A DNA stretch of 64,000 nt from JBGPGW01 sp046349515 (GTDB lineage Bacteria; Pseudomonadota; Alphaproteobacteria; CADEGL01), in NCBI GenBank assembly GCA_046349515.1, contig JAXMCE010000017.1, forward strand, positions 4,703 through 68,702, given 5' to 3'. This document shows positions 25,741 to 33,577 of the stretch, piece by piece. The translations under genes and the position numbers were made by a program. Positions within the stretch are counted from its first letter, which is position 1; the number at the start of each line of letters is the position of its first letter. The notes below the pieces were generated by a model. That model was not told the origin of the DNA, searched no databases, and was given only the letters and a program-made list of their open reading frames with translations.

Positions 25741-25749
25741 TTATCCACA
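25741..25749 (+). promoter_or_regulatory. DnaA-box consensus TTATCCACA
   Basis: A second perfect TTATCCACA, next to an AT-rich stretch. It shares a 13-base identity (through AAGGC) with the copy at 9335. A single box without clustering or dnaA/parAB/gidA neighbours does not make an origin. Confidence 0.35.
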
Positions 25750-26096
25750 AGGCTAGTTTTCATAGCCGCTTGTTTAAATTATTCGCTTTGGTGGTATTCC
25801 ATTTCCATGTCGTGCAATTGGCGCGACAAAGCAAAACAATTCGCAAATCGCATAGGCATGGCGCCGTGGTTGTCGGTTGCAATACGGGCGCCTCAGGAAG
25901 CGTTCGAACGATCTCCGCCTAGGCATTGAAATGTCCGGAGAAGCGAATTTGCCGGCGATGAAAAATGGAGTGGCGTGGTTCTTGCGAGGATGGCGGCATG
26001 AGTTGGGAGGTGGCGAACCGGGGACGAAAGGGGCCGAAGAACCCGCGTCCTGCGGCAGCGTGAATCCATCCCTGACGGTTTGATTTTTGTTCTTGC

Positions 26097-26125
26097 GTTC
26101 TAGCCTACCCCCACCAGGCTGGAAC
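26097..26125 (+). ncRNA. Ten-bp hairpin with C-rich loop, part of an unassigned transcript
   Basis: GTTCTAGCCT (26097-26106) pairs with AGGCTGGAAC (26116-26125), nine Watson-Crick pairs and one G-T, around the loop ACCCCCACC. It lies 6 nt before the terminator stem. C-rich apical loops close to a terminator are common in small RNAs that pair with Shine-Dalgarno sequences. Seen in sequence; the sRNA role is inference. Confidence 0.4.
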
Positions 26126-26131
26126 GTTCAA

Positions 26132-26163
26132 AGGGCCGGATGAAAATCCGGCCCTCTTTTTTT
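26132..26163 (+). terminator. Strong Rho-independent terminator, plus orientation
   Basis: AGGGCCGGAT (26132-26141) and ATCCGGCCCT (26146-26155) form a perfect 10-bp stem with a GAAA tetraloop, followed by CTTTTTTT. It is the best intrinsic terminator in the window. On the minus strand the stem is followed only by TTTGAA, so it is weaker for the glutathione peroxidase gene that ends 74 bp away. Confidence 0.85.
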
Positions 26164-26235
26164 GCTCATCGCCCCGGATGGGTCCTCTAGGGTCCGAAGG
26201 CTCACGCGGGTGGCATCCCTCTCGGCCGCGTCAGG

Positions 26236-26715
26236 TCATCCGGCGAGCGCGGCCTCGATACTCTGGATGATCGCGGGATCCTCGGGCTCGACGCGCGATG
26301 GCCACGCTCCCGCCAGGTCGCCCCGGCCGTCGACGAGGTATTTGTGGAAATTCCAGCGGGAGACCGCATCCTCGCCGATCTCGCTCGCGACCCACCGGTA
26401 AAACGCGTGGGCGCCTGCTCCGATCACCACCTGCTTCTTGGCCATGGGGAAGGTGATCTTGTAAGTCCGGTCGCAGAACGCCCGGATCTCGGCATCGCTC
26501 CCTGGTTCCTGCGCACCGAAATCGTTCGACGGCACGCCGAGCACCACGAGGCCCCTCTGCCGATACCGGTCCCACAGACTTTGGAGGCCCCGGTACTGCG
26601 GGGTATAGCCGCATTCGGATGCCGTGTTGACCACGAGCACGGCCTTGCCGGCAAAGTCGCGAAACGCGAGCGGGCGCCCATCGTTTGCCTCAATCGTCAG
26701 GTCGTGTGCGTTCAT
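26236..26715 (-). CDS. Glutathione peroxidase family thiol peroxidase
   Basis: The 159-residue protein reduces hydroperoxides. The catalytic set is visible: Cys35 in N-T-A-S-E-C-G-Y-T, Gln69 in N-D-F-G-A-Q-E-P, and Trp121-Asn122 in W-N-F-H-K-Y-L. The active site is an ordinary cysteine, not selenocysteine. Cys81 (F-C-D-R-T-Y) is the usual resolving-cysteine region, so thioredoxin may be the real reductant as in many bacterial homologues. The ATG at 26715 gives the normal family length; the open frame upstream overlaps the next gene. It lies 43 bp downstream of the sulfite-oxidase-like gene on the same strand. Confidence 0.94.
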   Translation of the reverse strand: MNAHDLTIEANDGRPLAFRDFAGKAVLVVNTASECGYTPQYRGLQSLWDRYRQRGLVVLGVPSNDFGAQEPGSDAEIRAFCDRTYKITFPMAKKQVVIGAGAHAFYRWVASEIGEDAVSRWNFHKYLVDGRGDLAGAWPSRVEPEDPAIIQSIEAALAG

Positions 26716-26758
26716 GGCCGTTCCCCCGGCGGCCGGCCGCTCTCGAGGCGCGCCGGTG

Positions 26759-27451
26759 TCAACTGTAGCGCTCTTCGGTCCACGGATCGGCCTCGTTGTG
26801 GTAGCCGCGGACTTCCCAGAACCCCGGCTTGTCCGTGGGGCTGAACTCGACGCGCGCGATCCACTTGGCACTCTTCCAAAAGTACCGCTTCGGCACGACC
26901 ACGCGCACGGGCCCGCCGTGGTCGAGGCTGAGCGGCTTGCCTTCCCACCGGTGGGCGAGCAACACGTCGTCGTCATCGAAGACGCTGATCGGCAGGTTGG
27001 TCGTATAGCCGTCGAAGCTATGGAAGATGACGTGCCGCGCCTCTGGCAACGGTCGCACGGTCTCGATGATGTGGCGGGCGGCGACCCCTTCCCAGTGGTT
27101 GTCGAAGCGCGACCAGGCGGTGACACAATGAATGTCGGAGACGGAACGGCTTTGCGGCTGGGCCAGGAAATCGTTCCAGCGCCAGATCGCAGGCGTCGAG
27201 ACACTGCCATCGATTGCAAGCTGCCAGGTCTCGAGGCGGATCTTGGGCTGCGCTCCCAAATCGAGCACCGGCCAGTCGCGCACCTCGCGCTGGCCGGGCG
27301 GCAGCCGCTCGCGCGCGGGATCGCCGGAGGCGCCGGTCAGAAGCCGGCCCTCGCGGGCCCACTTCTCCTTCGTCTCGATGAGCTTCTTGCGGAAACCTTT
27401 CGGGGTTTCGTCGTCCACGCCGATCGCACCGATCCCTTGCGGCGGCCGCAC
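26759..27451 (-). CDS. Molybdopterin-dependent oxidoreductase, sulfite-oxidase fold
   Basis: The 230-residue protein is a short COG2041 molybdoenzyme. It contains the molybdenum ligand Cys109 in I-H-C-V-T-A-W-S-R-F-D, then W-E-G-V, F-H-S-F-D-G-Y-T-T-N-L-P and the closing D-H-G-G-P-V-R-V-V-V-P-K-R-Y-F-W-K-S-A-K-W. There is no twin-arginine signal and no dimerisation domain, unlike MsrP or SorA, so it probably works in the cytoplasm. Substrate unknown. The start is GTG 27451; a GTG at 27418 is possible. Neighbouring glutathione peroxidase hints at an oxidative-stress unit, which is inference. Confidence 0.88.
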   Translation of the reverse strand: MRPPQGIGAIGVDDETPKGFRKKLIETKEKWAREGRLLTGASGDPARERLPPGQREVRDWPVLDLGAQPKIRLETWQLAIDGSVSTPAIWRWNDFLAQPQSRSVSDIHCVTAWSRFDNHWEGVAARHIIETVRPLPEARHVIFHSFDGYTTNLPISVFDDDDVLLAHRWEGKPLSLDHGGPVRVVVPKRYFWKSAKWIARVEFSPTDKPGFWEVRGYHNEADPWTEERYS

Positions 27452-27497
27452 CTCGCCGTCCGCTTGACCTCAGTCTAGCATGGGACTTGGTCGTGAA

Positions 27498-27929
27498 TCA
27501 GGTGTAGGCGGCGTAGGACTTCTCGTCGACAAGGCGAGAGCCGAGAGACTCGCTGATCGCGCGCTTGATGATCGCTCTCCGGTCGTTCAAGCGATAGACC
27601 GAACGCGCAAGTTCGATGAAGGCGAGGCCGAAATCGCGGGCCCGCTCGCAGGTCCGTACCGAATCTTCGATGTCCCACAGCCGCTCGTTGACGACGCGTA
27701 AATCGGCGGTGAGTCGCTCGAGCGCGCCCGATCGTGGAATCGTTTGGTCGCGGGTCTCGGTGAGCAGGCTCAGTTCGCGCCGGACGTTGTCGCGTTTCAC
27801 GGGATCCTGGATTCGCTGCGCCTTGATCTCGAGTATGGTGATCTTGTCGATGAGTTCGCCGGGCGAGACTGGAATGGTCACGGCCGAAATTTCGACGGGC
27901 GTGGCAACGCATTGGGCGGGGAGAGTCAT
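27498..27929 (-). CDS. DUF6165 family protein
   Basis: A 143-residue soluble protein with the DUF6165 phrases V-S-P-G-E-L-I-D-K-I-T-I-L-E-I-K near residues 21-36, L-W-D-I-E-D-S-V-R, D-F-G-L-A-F-I-E-L-A-R-S-V-Y-R-L-N-D-R-R-A and the E-K-S-Y tail. It is predicted to be wholly helical. In many proteobacteria members lie near glycosyltransferase and lipopolysaccharide genes, but no such gene is present here. No enzymatic motif is visible. It is a single gene whose ATG at 27929 has AGGA upstream. Confidence 0.82.
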   Translation of the reverse strand: MTLPAQCVATPVEISAVTIPVSPGELIDKITILEIKAQRIQDPVKRDNVRRELSLLTETRDQTIPRSGALERLTADLRVVNERLWDIEDSVRTCERARDFGLAFIELARSVYRLNDRRAIIKRAISESLGSRLVDEKSYAAYT

Positions 27930-28084
27930 ATGTCCATCCTCGGATCCTGTACCGCGATGCTGCGGCGGAGTGCTTAAAGACGTCTTAATGCTGAGCCCGT
28001 GGGGCCGAAGATGATGGGCCTCCGGCGGCGGGGCATACCAGACTCGGGTATGCTACGGGGCCGGGGGAGAAGGAATCAGGGCGG

Positions 28085-29110
28085 ATGGAGCATGAGCTGG
28101 CGTTCCCGGCGGTCGAGGCGGCCACGTCGCCGCGTATCGTCTCGCTTCTCGCGTGCGCGACGGAGATCGTCTCGGCCCTCGGCTATGGCGAGGCCCTCGT
28201 CGCGCGCTCCCACGAATGCGATTTTCCTCGGACCGTCGCGGCTCTACCTGTCGTCACGGAGTCCAAAGCCGGCACTGAGCCCACGAGCGCGGCCATCGAC
28301 CGTCAAGTCCGGGCCGTGCTCGAACAGGGCCTTTCCATTTACCGCGTCGATGCCGAGCTCCTCCAGTCGCTCGAGCCCGATCTCATCATCACGCAGACTC
28401 AGTGCGAAGTCTGCGCCGTCAGCGCAAAAGACCTCGACCAGGCCCTCCGCCAATGGACCGACCGGCAACCGCGCATCGTCTCGTTGGCGCCGAACGCCCT
28501 CGCCGACGTGTGGAAAGACATCGAGACGGTCGCGGCCGCGCTCGGTGCGCCGGAACGCGGGGCCGCGCTCGTCGATCGGCTCCGTTCACGCATGTCCCGT
28601 GTCAGCGCGCAGGCCCTCGCGCGGAGCAACAGGCCGCGCGTTGCATGCATCGAGTGGATTGATCCGCTCATGGCGGCTGGCAATTGGATGCCGGAGCTTG
28701 TCGCGATGGCGGGCGGGACCAATCTGTTCGGCATCGCGGGCCGGCACTCGCCTTGGATGAGCTGGAGCGAGTTGGTTGCGGCGGACCCTGACGTCATCCT
28801 CGTTCTTCCGTGCGGATTCGGCATTGCGCGGGCGCGGCAAGAGATGCCCGTTCTCACCGCGCGACGGGAGTGGTCGTCCCTCGGCGCCGTCCGAACCGGT
28901 CGCGTCTTCCTTCTCGATGGCAACCAGTTCTTCAATCGGCCCGGCCCGCGCCTCGCCGAGTCGCTCGAGATTCTTGCGGAGATTCTTCACCCGGACGCGT
29001 TCGCGTTCGGATATCGCGGAGTCGGTTGGGAGTCGTTCGCGCCGGCATCCCGCGCGCGACACGCGCAGCGCGACGACGCGAAGGCCGCGCACGGCGCCCA
29101 AACCGTGTGA
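28085..29110 (+). CDS. Cobalamin-binding (BtuF/FepB-like) protein without signal peptide
   Basis: The 341-residue protein resembles periplasmic Fe/B12-binding proteins: R-I-V-S-L-L-A-C-A-T-E-I-V-S-A-L-G opens the first lobe, then P-D-L-I-I-T-Q-T-Q-C-E-V-C-A-V, a long linker helix, and G-N-W-M-P-E-L-V-A-M-A-G-G in the second lobe. The N-terminus M-E-H-E-L-A-F has no signal sequence, so the protein appears cytoplasmic. Cys128/Cys131 in Q-C-E-V-C are conserved in this cytoplasmic subgroup as I recall. No BtuCD genes are nearby. Binding of cobalamin or another corrinoid is family-based inference. Confidence 0.82.
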   Translation: MEHELAFPAVEAATSPRIVSLLACATEIVSALGYGEALVARSHECDFPRTVAALPVVTESKAGTEPTSAAIDRQVRAVLEQGLSIYRVDAELLQSLEPDLIITQTQCEVCAVSAKDLDQALRQWTDRQPRIVSLAPNALADVWKDIETVAAALGAPERGAALVDRLRSRMSRVSAQALARSNRPRVACIEWIDPLMAAGNWMPELVAMAGGTNLFGIAGRHSPWMSWSELVAADPDVILVLPCGFGIARARQEMPVLTARREWSSLGAVRTGRVFLLDGNQFFNRPGPRLAESLEILAEILHPDAFAFGYRGVGWESFAPASRARHAQRDDAKAAHGAQTV

Positions 29111-29141
29111 CAGGCAAGAGGGCTATGGCTAAGCTCGCGCC

Positions 29142-31376
29142 ATGATGGGGCTCGGGAAGAGCGGGCGCTGCCTCGTGGGTTGGCGCAGCTGCGTCATTGG
29201 CGTCTTGCTCGTCGTCTCGCTCAGCCTGGCGCCTGTCTCGCGGGCCGCGGCGCAAGATCCTGCCGCGCCCTCGGCTTCCGATACGTCCGCGCGGCCCGTC
29301 ACCGTCGAGGAGCTGAAGGACCTCGTCTCGACACTCGAGGATGACTCCGCGCGGGCCGCCTTCATCCGCCAGTTGCGCGCCTTGATCGCCGCCCGATCCC
29401 AATTGGCGGAGGAGCGCGCCGAGCCACCAGGGGGTGCGCTTCTTGCTTTCGCGTCGACCATCGCGGAGCGCATCGGCAACCGGGCCGCGGCAGCGGCCTC
29501 CATCCTACTCGACCTGCCCCAGGCGCTGGGCGGAGCCTGGTCAAAGCTTGCGCGCATGCGGACAAGCGCGGAGGGCGCGGGCGATGTCGGCCGGGTGATG
29601 GTCATTTTCCTGCTTGGGCTCGCTCTCCAGGGGCTCATGCATCGGGTGGTGCGCCGCCCCCAGGCGCGGCTGACCGCGTGGCCGCCAAACGGCTGGGTCC
29701 AGCGCTTGGGTCTCCTGCTCGCCTACACGCTCCTCGATCTAGCGCCGATCGGCGTCTTCGCGGGCGCGGCGTTCCTTGCGCTGTCCATCGTCGATGTGCC
29801 GCGCGGCGTCCGGCTCGCGACCTTTGCCTTGATCGAGGCCCATGTCCTCTCCGGCCTCGTGGCTGCGGCGGCACGATTTGCGCTCGCGCCGCGCGCGGCA
29901 TCGCTGCGACTGATTGGGTGGGGCGATGAAGCGGCGAACTACGCGTACCTCTGGATCCGTCGGCTGAGCGCAGTCGGAATCTACGGCTACATCTTGGCGT
30001 CGTCGTCGACATATTTCGGCGTGCCACGCGGCGTTGATCGTGTCGCAATCGACCTCGTTGGGCTCGTCGTCGTCATCATGATGGCCATGGTCGTCCTGCA
30101 GAATCGTGCGGCCATCGCGGCTTGGCTCCGCGGGGCGGCGCGCGCGGAGCCTGCGCCGCCCGGCTCCTGGGCACGCATCCGCGCTTGGGTCGCGAGCGGC
30201 TGGCACATTCTCGCGCTCATCTATCTTTTCGCGGCCTATGTCGTCTGGGCCGCCGACGTGCCGGGCGGATTCCGCTTCCTCGTGCGTGGCACGGTTCTGA
30301 CGGCGCTCGTCCTCCTCTTCGCGCGACTGATCAGCGCGGGCATGCATCGCGCGATCAATCGCGGCTTCGCCCTCTCGGAGGAAACGAAGGCGCGGCTGCC
30401 CCTGCTCGAGGCGCGCGCGAACCGCTATTCCTCGGTCTTTCACACGGCGGTTCGAATTGTTGTCTATGGCATCGCGGCGCTCGCGATCCTCCAGGCCTGG
30501 AGCGTCGACAGCTTGGACGTTCTCGCGAGCGATCTCGGCAAGCGCGCGCTCTCGAGCCTCTTCACGATCGGCGCCATCTTCATCGTCGCCTTCCTCGTCT
30601 GGGAGGGCGTGAATGCCGCGCTCGACTACCACGTCGCCAAAGCTGGCGGCTCGGCACGCCAAGCCAAGCTCCGCACCGCGCTGCCGATTCTGCGTCGCAT
30701 CCTCCTGATTGCTCTCGCGGTGATGGTCGTCCTGTCGGTTCTGTCGCAGATCGGGATCAACGTCGCTCCGCTCCTCGCCGGGGCCGGGGTCATCGGGATC
30801 GCCGTTGGATTGGGCGCCCAGAGCCTCGCGAAGGACGTCCTCAAGGGCCTGTCCATCCTCCTGGAGGACAGTATCGCCGTGGGCGACGTGGTGAGCGTCG
30901 GCGGGCGCACGGGCCTGGTCGAAGATCTCTCGGTCGGCAGCATCCGGCTGCGCGACTTGAACGGCGCCGTCCACATCATTCCGTTCAGCGAGGTCACGAC
31001 GATCGTCAACATGTCGAAGGAATACGCTTACGCGGTCATCGAGGCGTCGGTCGGCTATGGCGAGGACATCGACCGCGTCTCGACGGTGCTGGAGGAGGTC
31101 GGGGCCGCGCTCCGGGCCGACCCGGCGGTCGGCCCCGACATCCTCGAACCCATCGAAGTCATCGGTGTTGAGCGGTTGGGAGAGTCGTCCGTGGTGATCC
31201 GGGCGCGCATGAAGACACGTCCGATCAAGAACTGGGACGTCGAGCGCGCGTTTCGCCGCCGCATGAAGATGCGCTTTGATGAGCTGGGAATCGAGATTCC
31301 ATTTCCGCAGCGCACGGTGCACATCGCGGGGCCGCCCACCCTGCCGCGCGCGGCGGAGGACGGGAAACTGTCCTGA
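29142..31376 (+). CDS. Large mechanosensitive channel, MscS family
   Basis: A 744-residue inner-membrane channel. It has a signal-like first helix (C-V-I-G-V-L-L-V-V-S-L-S-L-A-P-V-S), a periplasmic segment of about 90 residues, then some ten membrane helices, ending in the MscS core: pore helix G-A-G-V-I-G-I-A-V-G-L-G-A-Q-S-L (about 546-562), the beta domain with G-D-V-V-S-V-G-G-R-T-G-L-V-E-D and the cytoplasmic alpha/beta vestibule. The extra helices place it with YbdG/YnaI/MscM-like members. Such channels release solutes on hypo-osmotic shock. Start at ATG 29142. Confidence 0.92.
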   Translation: MMGLGKSGRCLVGWRSCVIGVLLVVSLSLAPVSRAAAQDPAAPSASDTSARPVTVEELKDLVSTLEDDSARAAFIRQLRALIAARSQLAEERAEPPGGALLAFASTIAERIGNRAAAAASILLDLPQALGGAWSKLARMRTSAEGAGDVGRVMVIFLLGLALQGLMHRVVRRPQARLTAWPPNGWVQRLGLLLAYTLLDLAPIGVFAGAAFLALSIVDVPRGVRLATFALIEAHVLSGLVAAAARFALAPRAASLRLIGWGDEAANYAYLWIRRLSAVGIYGYILASSSTYFGVPRGVDRVAIDLVGLVVVIMMAMVVLQNRAAIAAWLRGAARAEPAPPGSWARIRAWVASGWHILALIYLFAAYVVWAADVPGGFRFLVRGTVLTALVLLFARLISAGMHRAINRGFALSEETKARLPLLEARANRYSSVFHTAVRIVVYGIAALAILQAWSVDSLDVLASDLGKRALSSLFTIGAIFIVAFLVWEGVNAALDYHVAKAGGSARQAKLRTALPILRRILLIALAVMVVLSVLSQIGINVAPLLAGAGVIGIAVGLGAQSLAKDVLKGLSILLEDSIAVGDVVSVGGRTGLVEDLSVGSIRLRDLNGAVHIIPFSEVTTIVNMSKEYAYAVIEASVGYGEDIDRVSTVLEEVGAALRADPAVGPDILEPIEVIGVERLGESSVVIRARMKTRPIKNWDVERAFRRRMKMRFDELGIEIPFPQRTVHIAGPPTLPRAAEDGKLS

Positions 31377-31481
31377 CCCCGTGGGGTCGTGCGCGCCGCG
31401 TCGGCGGGCGGTTTCGAGCCTTGTCAGGCCGCGCGGCGCCTGCGTAAGGTGCGCGCCTGTCGCCCTCGCACCATCGATCCC

Positions 31482-32282
31482 ATGACGCCTCCCTCTCCGC
31501 ACGTGCCGCCCTACGGCCTTGTCAACTGGCTTGGCGTCTGGACGTTCTACGCCAAGGAGGTCCGGCGCTTCGCCAAGGTCTCGCTCCAGACGATCGTGGC
31601 GCCCATGGTGACGACGCTCCTGTTTCTCGCGATCTTCACGCTTGCTCTCGGCGGGGCCGCCAAAACGATCGCCGGCATACCCTACGCGTCGTTCCTGATG
31701 CCGGGCCTGGTCATGGCCGCCGTGATGCAGAACGCATTCGCTAACACCTCGTCCTCGGTCCTCATCTCGAAGATCCAGGGCAACATCGTCGATGTGTTGA
31801 TGCCGCCGCTCACGGCGGGCGAGCTGACGACCGGCTACGCGCTCGCCGGCATGACGCGCGGCATTGCTGTCGCGATCGCGACGGTCCTCTGCCTCTGGCT
31901 CTTCGTGCCAGTGGCGCTGCCGGCGCCCTGGGCCGTCGTGGTGTTCGGGTTGTTCGGCGCTCTTCTTCTGTCGCTGATCGGTCTCGTGACGGGCGTTTGG
32001 TCGGAGAAATTCGATCACGTCGCCGTCGTGACCAACTTCGTCGTGACACCGCTGGCATTCCTGTCGGGCACGTTCTATTCCGTCGAGGCCCTGCCGCCAT
32101 TCTGGCACCGGGTCGCACACTGGAATCCTTTTTTCTACCTGATTGATGGATTCCGCTACGGCTTCGTCGGCCACGCGGAGGCGCCGGTCGAGGTCGGACT
32201 TGCGACCCTAGTTATCGCGATTCTGGCGCTCTGGGCACTGGCGCACGCGATGATCGCGCGCGGCTACAAGCTCAAGGTCTGA
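31482..32282 (+). CDS. ABC-2 type transporter permease
   Basis: The 266-residue protein has six membrane spans and the ABC-2 permease signature around 195-230 (V-T-P-L-A-F-L-S-G-T-F-Y-S-V-E-A-L-P-P). It resembles the YadH subfamily of exporter permeases. An ATP-binding partner is expected, but no ABC ATPase gene lies within 20 kb except ZnuC. The ATG at 31482 is chosen because the sequence before it is not conserved-looking. It begins 105 bp after the MscS gene and ends before the argD promoter. Confidence 0.9.
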   Translation: MTPPSPHVPPYGLVNWLGVWTFYAKEVRRFAKVSLQTIVAPMVTTLLFLAIFTLALGGAAKTIAGIPYASFLMPGLVMAAVMQNAFANTSSSVLISKIQGNIVDVLMPPLTAGELTTGYALAGMTRGIAVAIATVLCLWLFVPVALPAPWAVVVFGLFGALLLSLIGLVTGVWSEKFDHVAVVTNFVVTPLAFLSGTFYSVEALPPFWHRVAHWNPFFYLIDGFRYGFVGHAEAPVEVGLATLVIAILALWALAHAMIARGYKLKV

Positions 32283-32307
32283 GCGCCGGCGCCGAGCCCG
32301 CGCTTCC

Positions 32308-32336
32308 TTGACAGCGCCCGACTCAACGCAAATACT
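32308..32336 (+). promoter_or_regulatory. Sigma-70 promoter of the arginine genes
   Basis: TTGACA (32308-32313), 17-bp spacer, AATACT (32331-32336). Transcription would begin near 32343, about 50 nt before the argD start. The -35 is a full consensus match. No clear ArgR box is visible by eye. Confidence 0.65.
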
Positions 32337-32395
32337 CCCGCTCTTCCGACTTTTCAGCGTATTTTCGCGCTCTGAGGCAAGGGACGGAGTTTGCC

Positions 32396-33577
32396 GTGAT
32401 CACCCCATCGATGCCGGTTTTCAAGAGGATCGACGTAGCGTTTGACCGTGGCGAAGGCGCCTATCTTTACGGCACCGACGGCCGACGTTATCTCGACTTC
32501 GCGAGCGGCATCGCGGTGACGATGCTGGGCCACGCCCATCCGCATCTCGTCGCGGCACTGGAGAAGCAGGCGCACAAGCTGTGGCACTGCTCCAATCTCT
32601 TCCGCATCCCGGAGCAGGAGCGCTTGGCGGAGCGTCTCGTCGCGCACAGTTTCGCCGACACGGTGTTCTTCGCGAACTCGGGCGCCGAGGCCATCGAATG
32701 CGGCCTCAAGCTCGTGCGCAAGTACCACGACGCGACGGGCAATCCGCAACGCTATCGGATGATCTGCGCCAACGGCGCTTTTCACGGCCGTACCTTGGCC
32801 ACCATCGCGGCGGGCGGGCAGGAGAAGCATCTCAAGGGCTTCGAGCCCGCGGTCGATGGCTTCGACCATGTGAGCTACAACAACCTGAACGAATTGCGCG
32901 CTGCCGTGACCGAGGAGACGGCGGGCATTCTCCTCGAGCCCGTCATCGGCGAGGGCGGAATCCGGCCCGCGTCGCGCGAGTACCTGGAAGGCGTGCGCAA
33001 GGTCGCGGACGAATTCGGCCTTCTCCTGTTCTTCGACGAAGTTCAGACGGGCGCGGGGCGCATGGGTTCGCTCTTCGCCTACGAGGCCTTCGGCGTGAAG
33101 CCGGACGTGATGGCCGTTGCCAAGGGATTCGGCGGCGGATTCCCGGTGGGCGCCTGTCTTGCGACCGAGCGCGCGGCCGTCGGTATGACCTATGGCACCC
33201 ATGGCTCGACTTTCGGCGGTAATCCGCTGGCGATGGCCGTCGGCAATGCCGTGCTGGATGTCCTCCTCGGCGAGGGGTTTCTCGACAACGTGAAGCGCAT
33301 GGCGACGCTGACACGCGCGCGCCTCCAAGCGGTCGTCACGAAGTATCCGAACCTCTTCGAGGAGGTGCGCGGCATGGGCATGATGCTTGGCCTCAAGTGC
33401 CGCGTCTCCAGCGAGACCATGATCGACCGCCTGCTCAAGAACGGGTTGTTGGCCGTTGGGGCCGGCGAGAACGTGGTGCGCCTCGCGCCGCCCCTCATCA
33501 TCGACGAGCGGCACGTCGAGGAGGCGGTTGCGATCATTGATCGAAGCTGCGCCACATGGGCCGAGGTCAATGGGTAG
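32396..33577 (+). CDS. argD: Acetylornithine aminotransferase
   Basis: ArgD makes N-acetylornithine from N-acetylglutamate semialdehyde using PLP. The 393-residue protein shows the class III aminotransferase core: F-F-A-N-S-G-A-E-A-I-E at 91-101, F-F-D-E-V-Q-T-G-A-G-R and the PLP lysine Lys243 in A-V-A-K-G-F-G-G-G. The GTG at 32396 follows GGAG and opens M-I-T-P-S-M-P-V-F; an ATG at 32411 is the alternative. argF overlaps its end by 8 bp, so the two are translationally coupled. Confidence 0.96.
   Translation: MITPSMPVFKRIDVAFDRGEGAYLYGTDGRRYLDFASGIAVTMLGHAHPHLVAALEKQAHKLWHCSNLFRIPEQERLAERLVAHSFADTVFFANSGAEAIECGLKLVRKYHDATGNPQRYRMICANGAFHGRTLATIAAGGQEKHLKGFEPAVDGFDHVSYNNLNELRAAVTEETAGILLEPVIGEGGIRPASREYLEGVRKVADEFGLLLFFDEVQTGAGRMGSLFAYEAFGVKPDVMAVAKGFGGGFPVGACLATERAAVGMTYGTHGSTFGGNPLAMAVGNAVLDVLLGEGFLDNVKRMATLTRARLQAVVTKYPNLFEEVRGMGMMLGLKCRVSSETMIDRLLKNGLLAVGAGENVVRLAPPLIIDERHVEEAVAIIDRSCATWAEVNG

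Larger units (their letters stand above)
25563..26235 (+). other. Gene-poor region with a probable unannotated plus-strand transcript
   Basis: About 670 bp with no conserved gene. It holds a DnaA box at 25741, an AT-rich patch (25740-25860) that could carry a promoter, and a strong plus-oriented terminator at 26132-26163 preceded by a second hairpin. Both flanking genes are minus strand, so the terminator needs another transcript. A possible ORF from ATG 25931 to TGA 26083 (50 residues, starting M-S-G-E-A-N-L-P) lacks a clear ribosome binding site and I cannot assign it. A small RNA or a small-protein mRNA is equally possible. I checked for tmRNA, RNase P and SRP hallmarks and saw none. Confidence 0.45.

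Noticed and set aside
25741..25870. Chromosome replication origin
   Set aside because: Only one DnaA box beside an AT-rich stretch, and no origin-linked genes such as dnaA, parAB, hemE or gidA nearby.
25563..26163. tmRNA, RNase P or SRP RNA in the gene-poor region
   Set aside because: None of their conserved cores or a tRNA-like end with a tag frame is visible.
26236..26715. Selenocysteine glutathione peroxidase
   Set aside because: The active-site codon encodes cysteine (Cys35) and there is no in-frame UGA.
29739..32174. An 811-residue minus-strand open frame opposite the MscS and ABC-2 genes
   Set aside because: Charged low-complexity translation, no motif, antisense to two clear membrane proteins.
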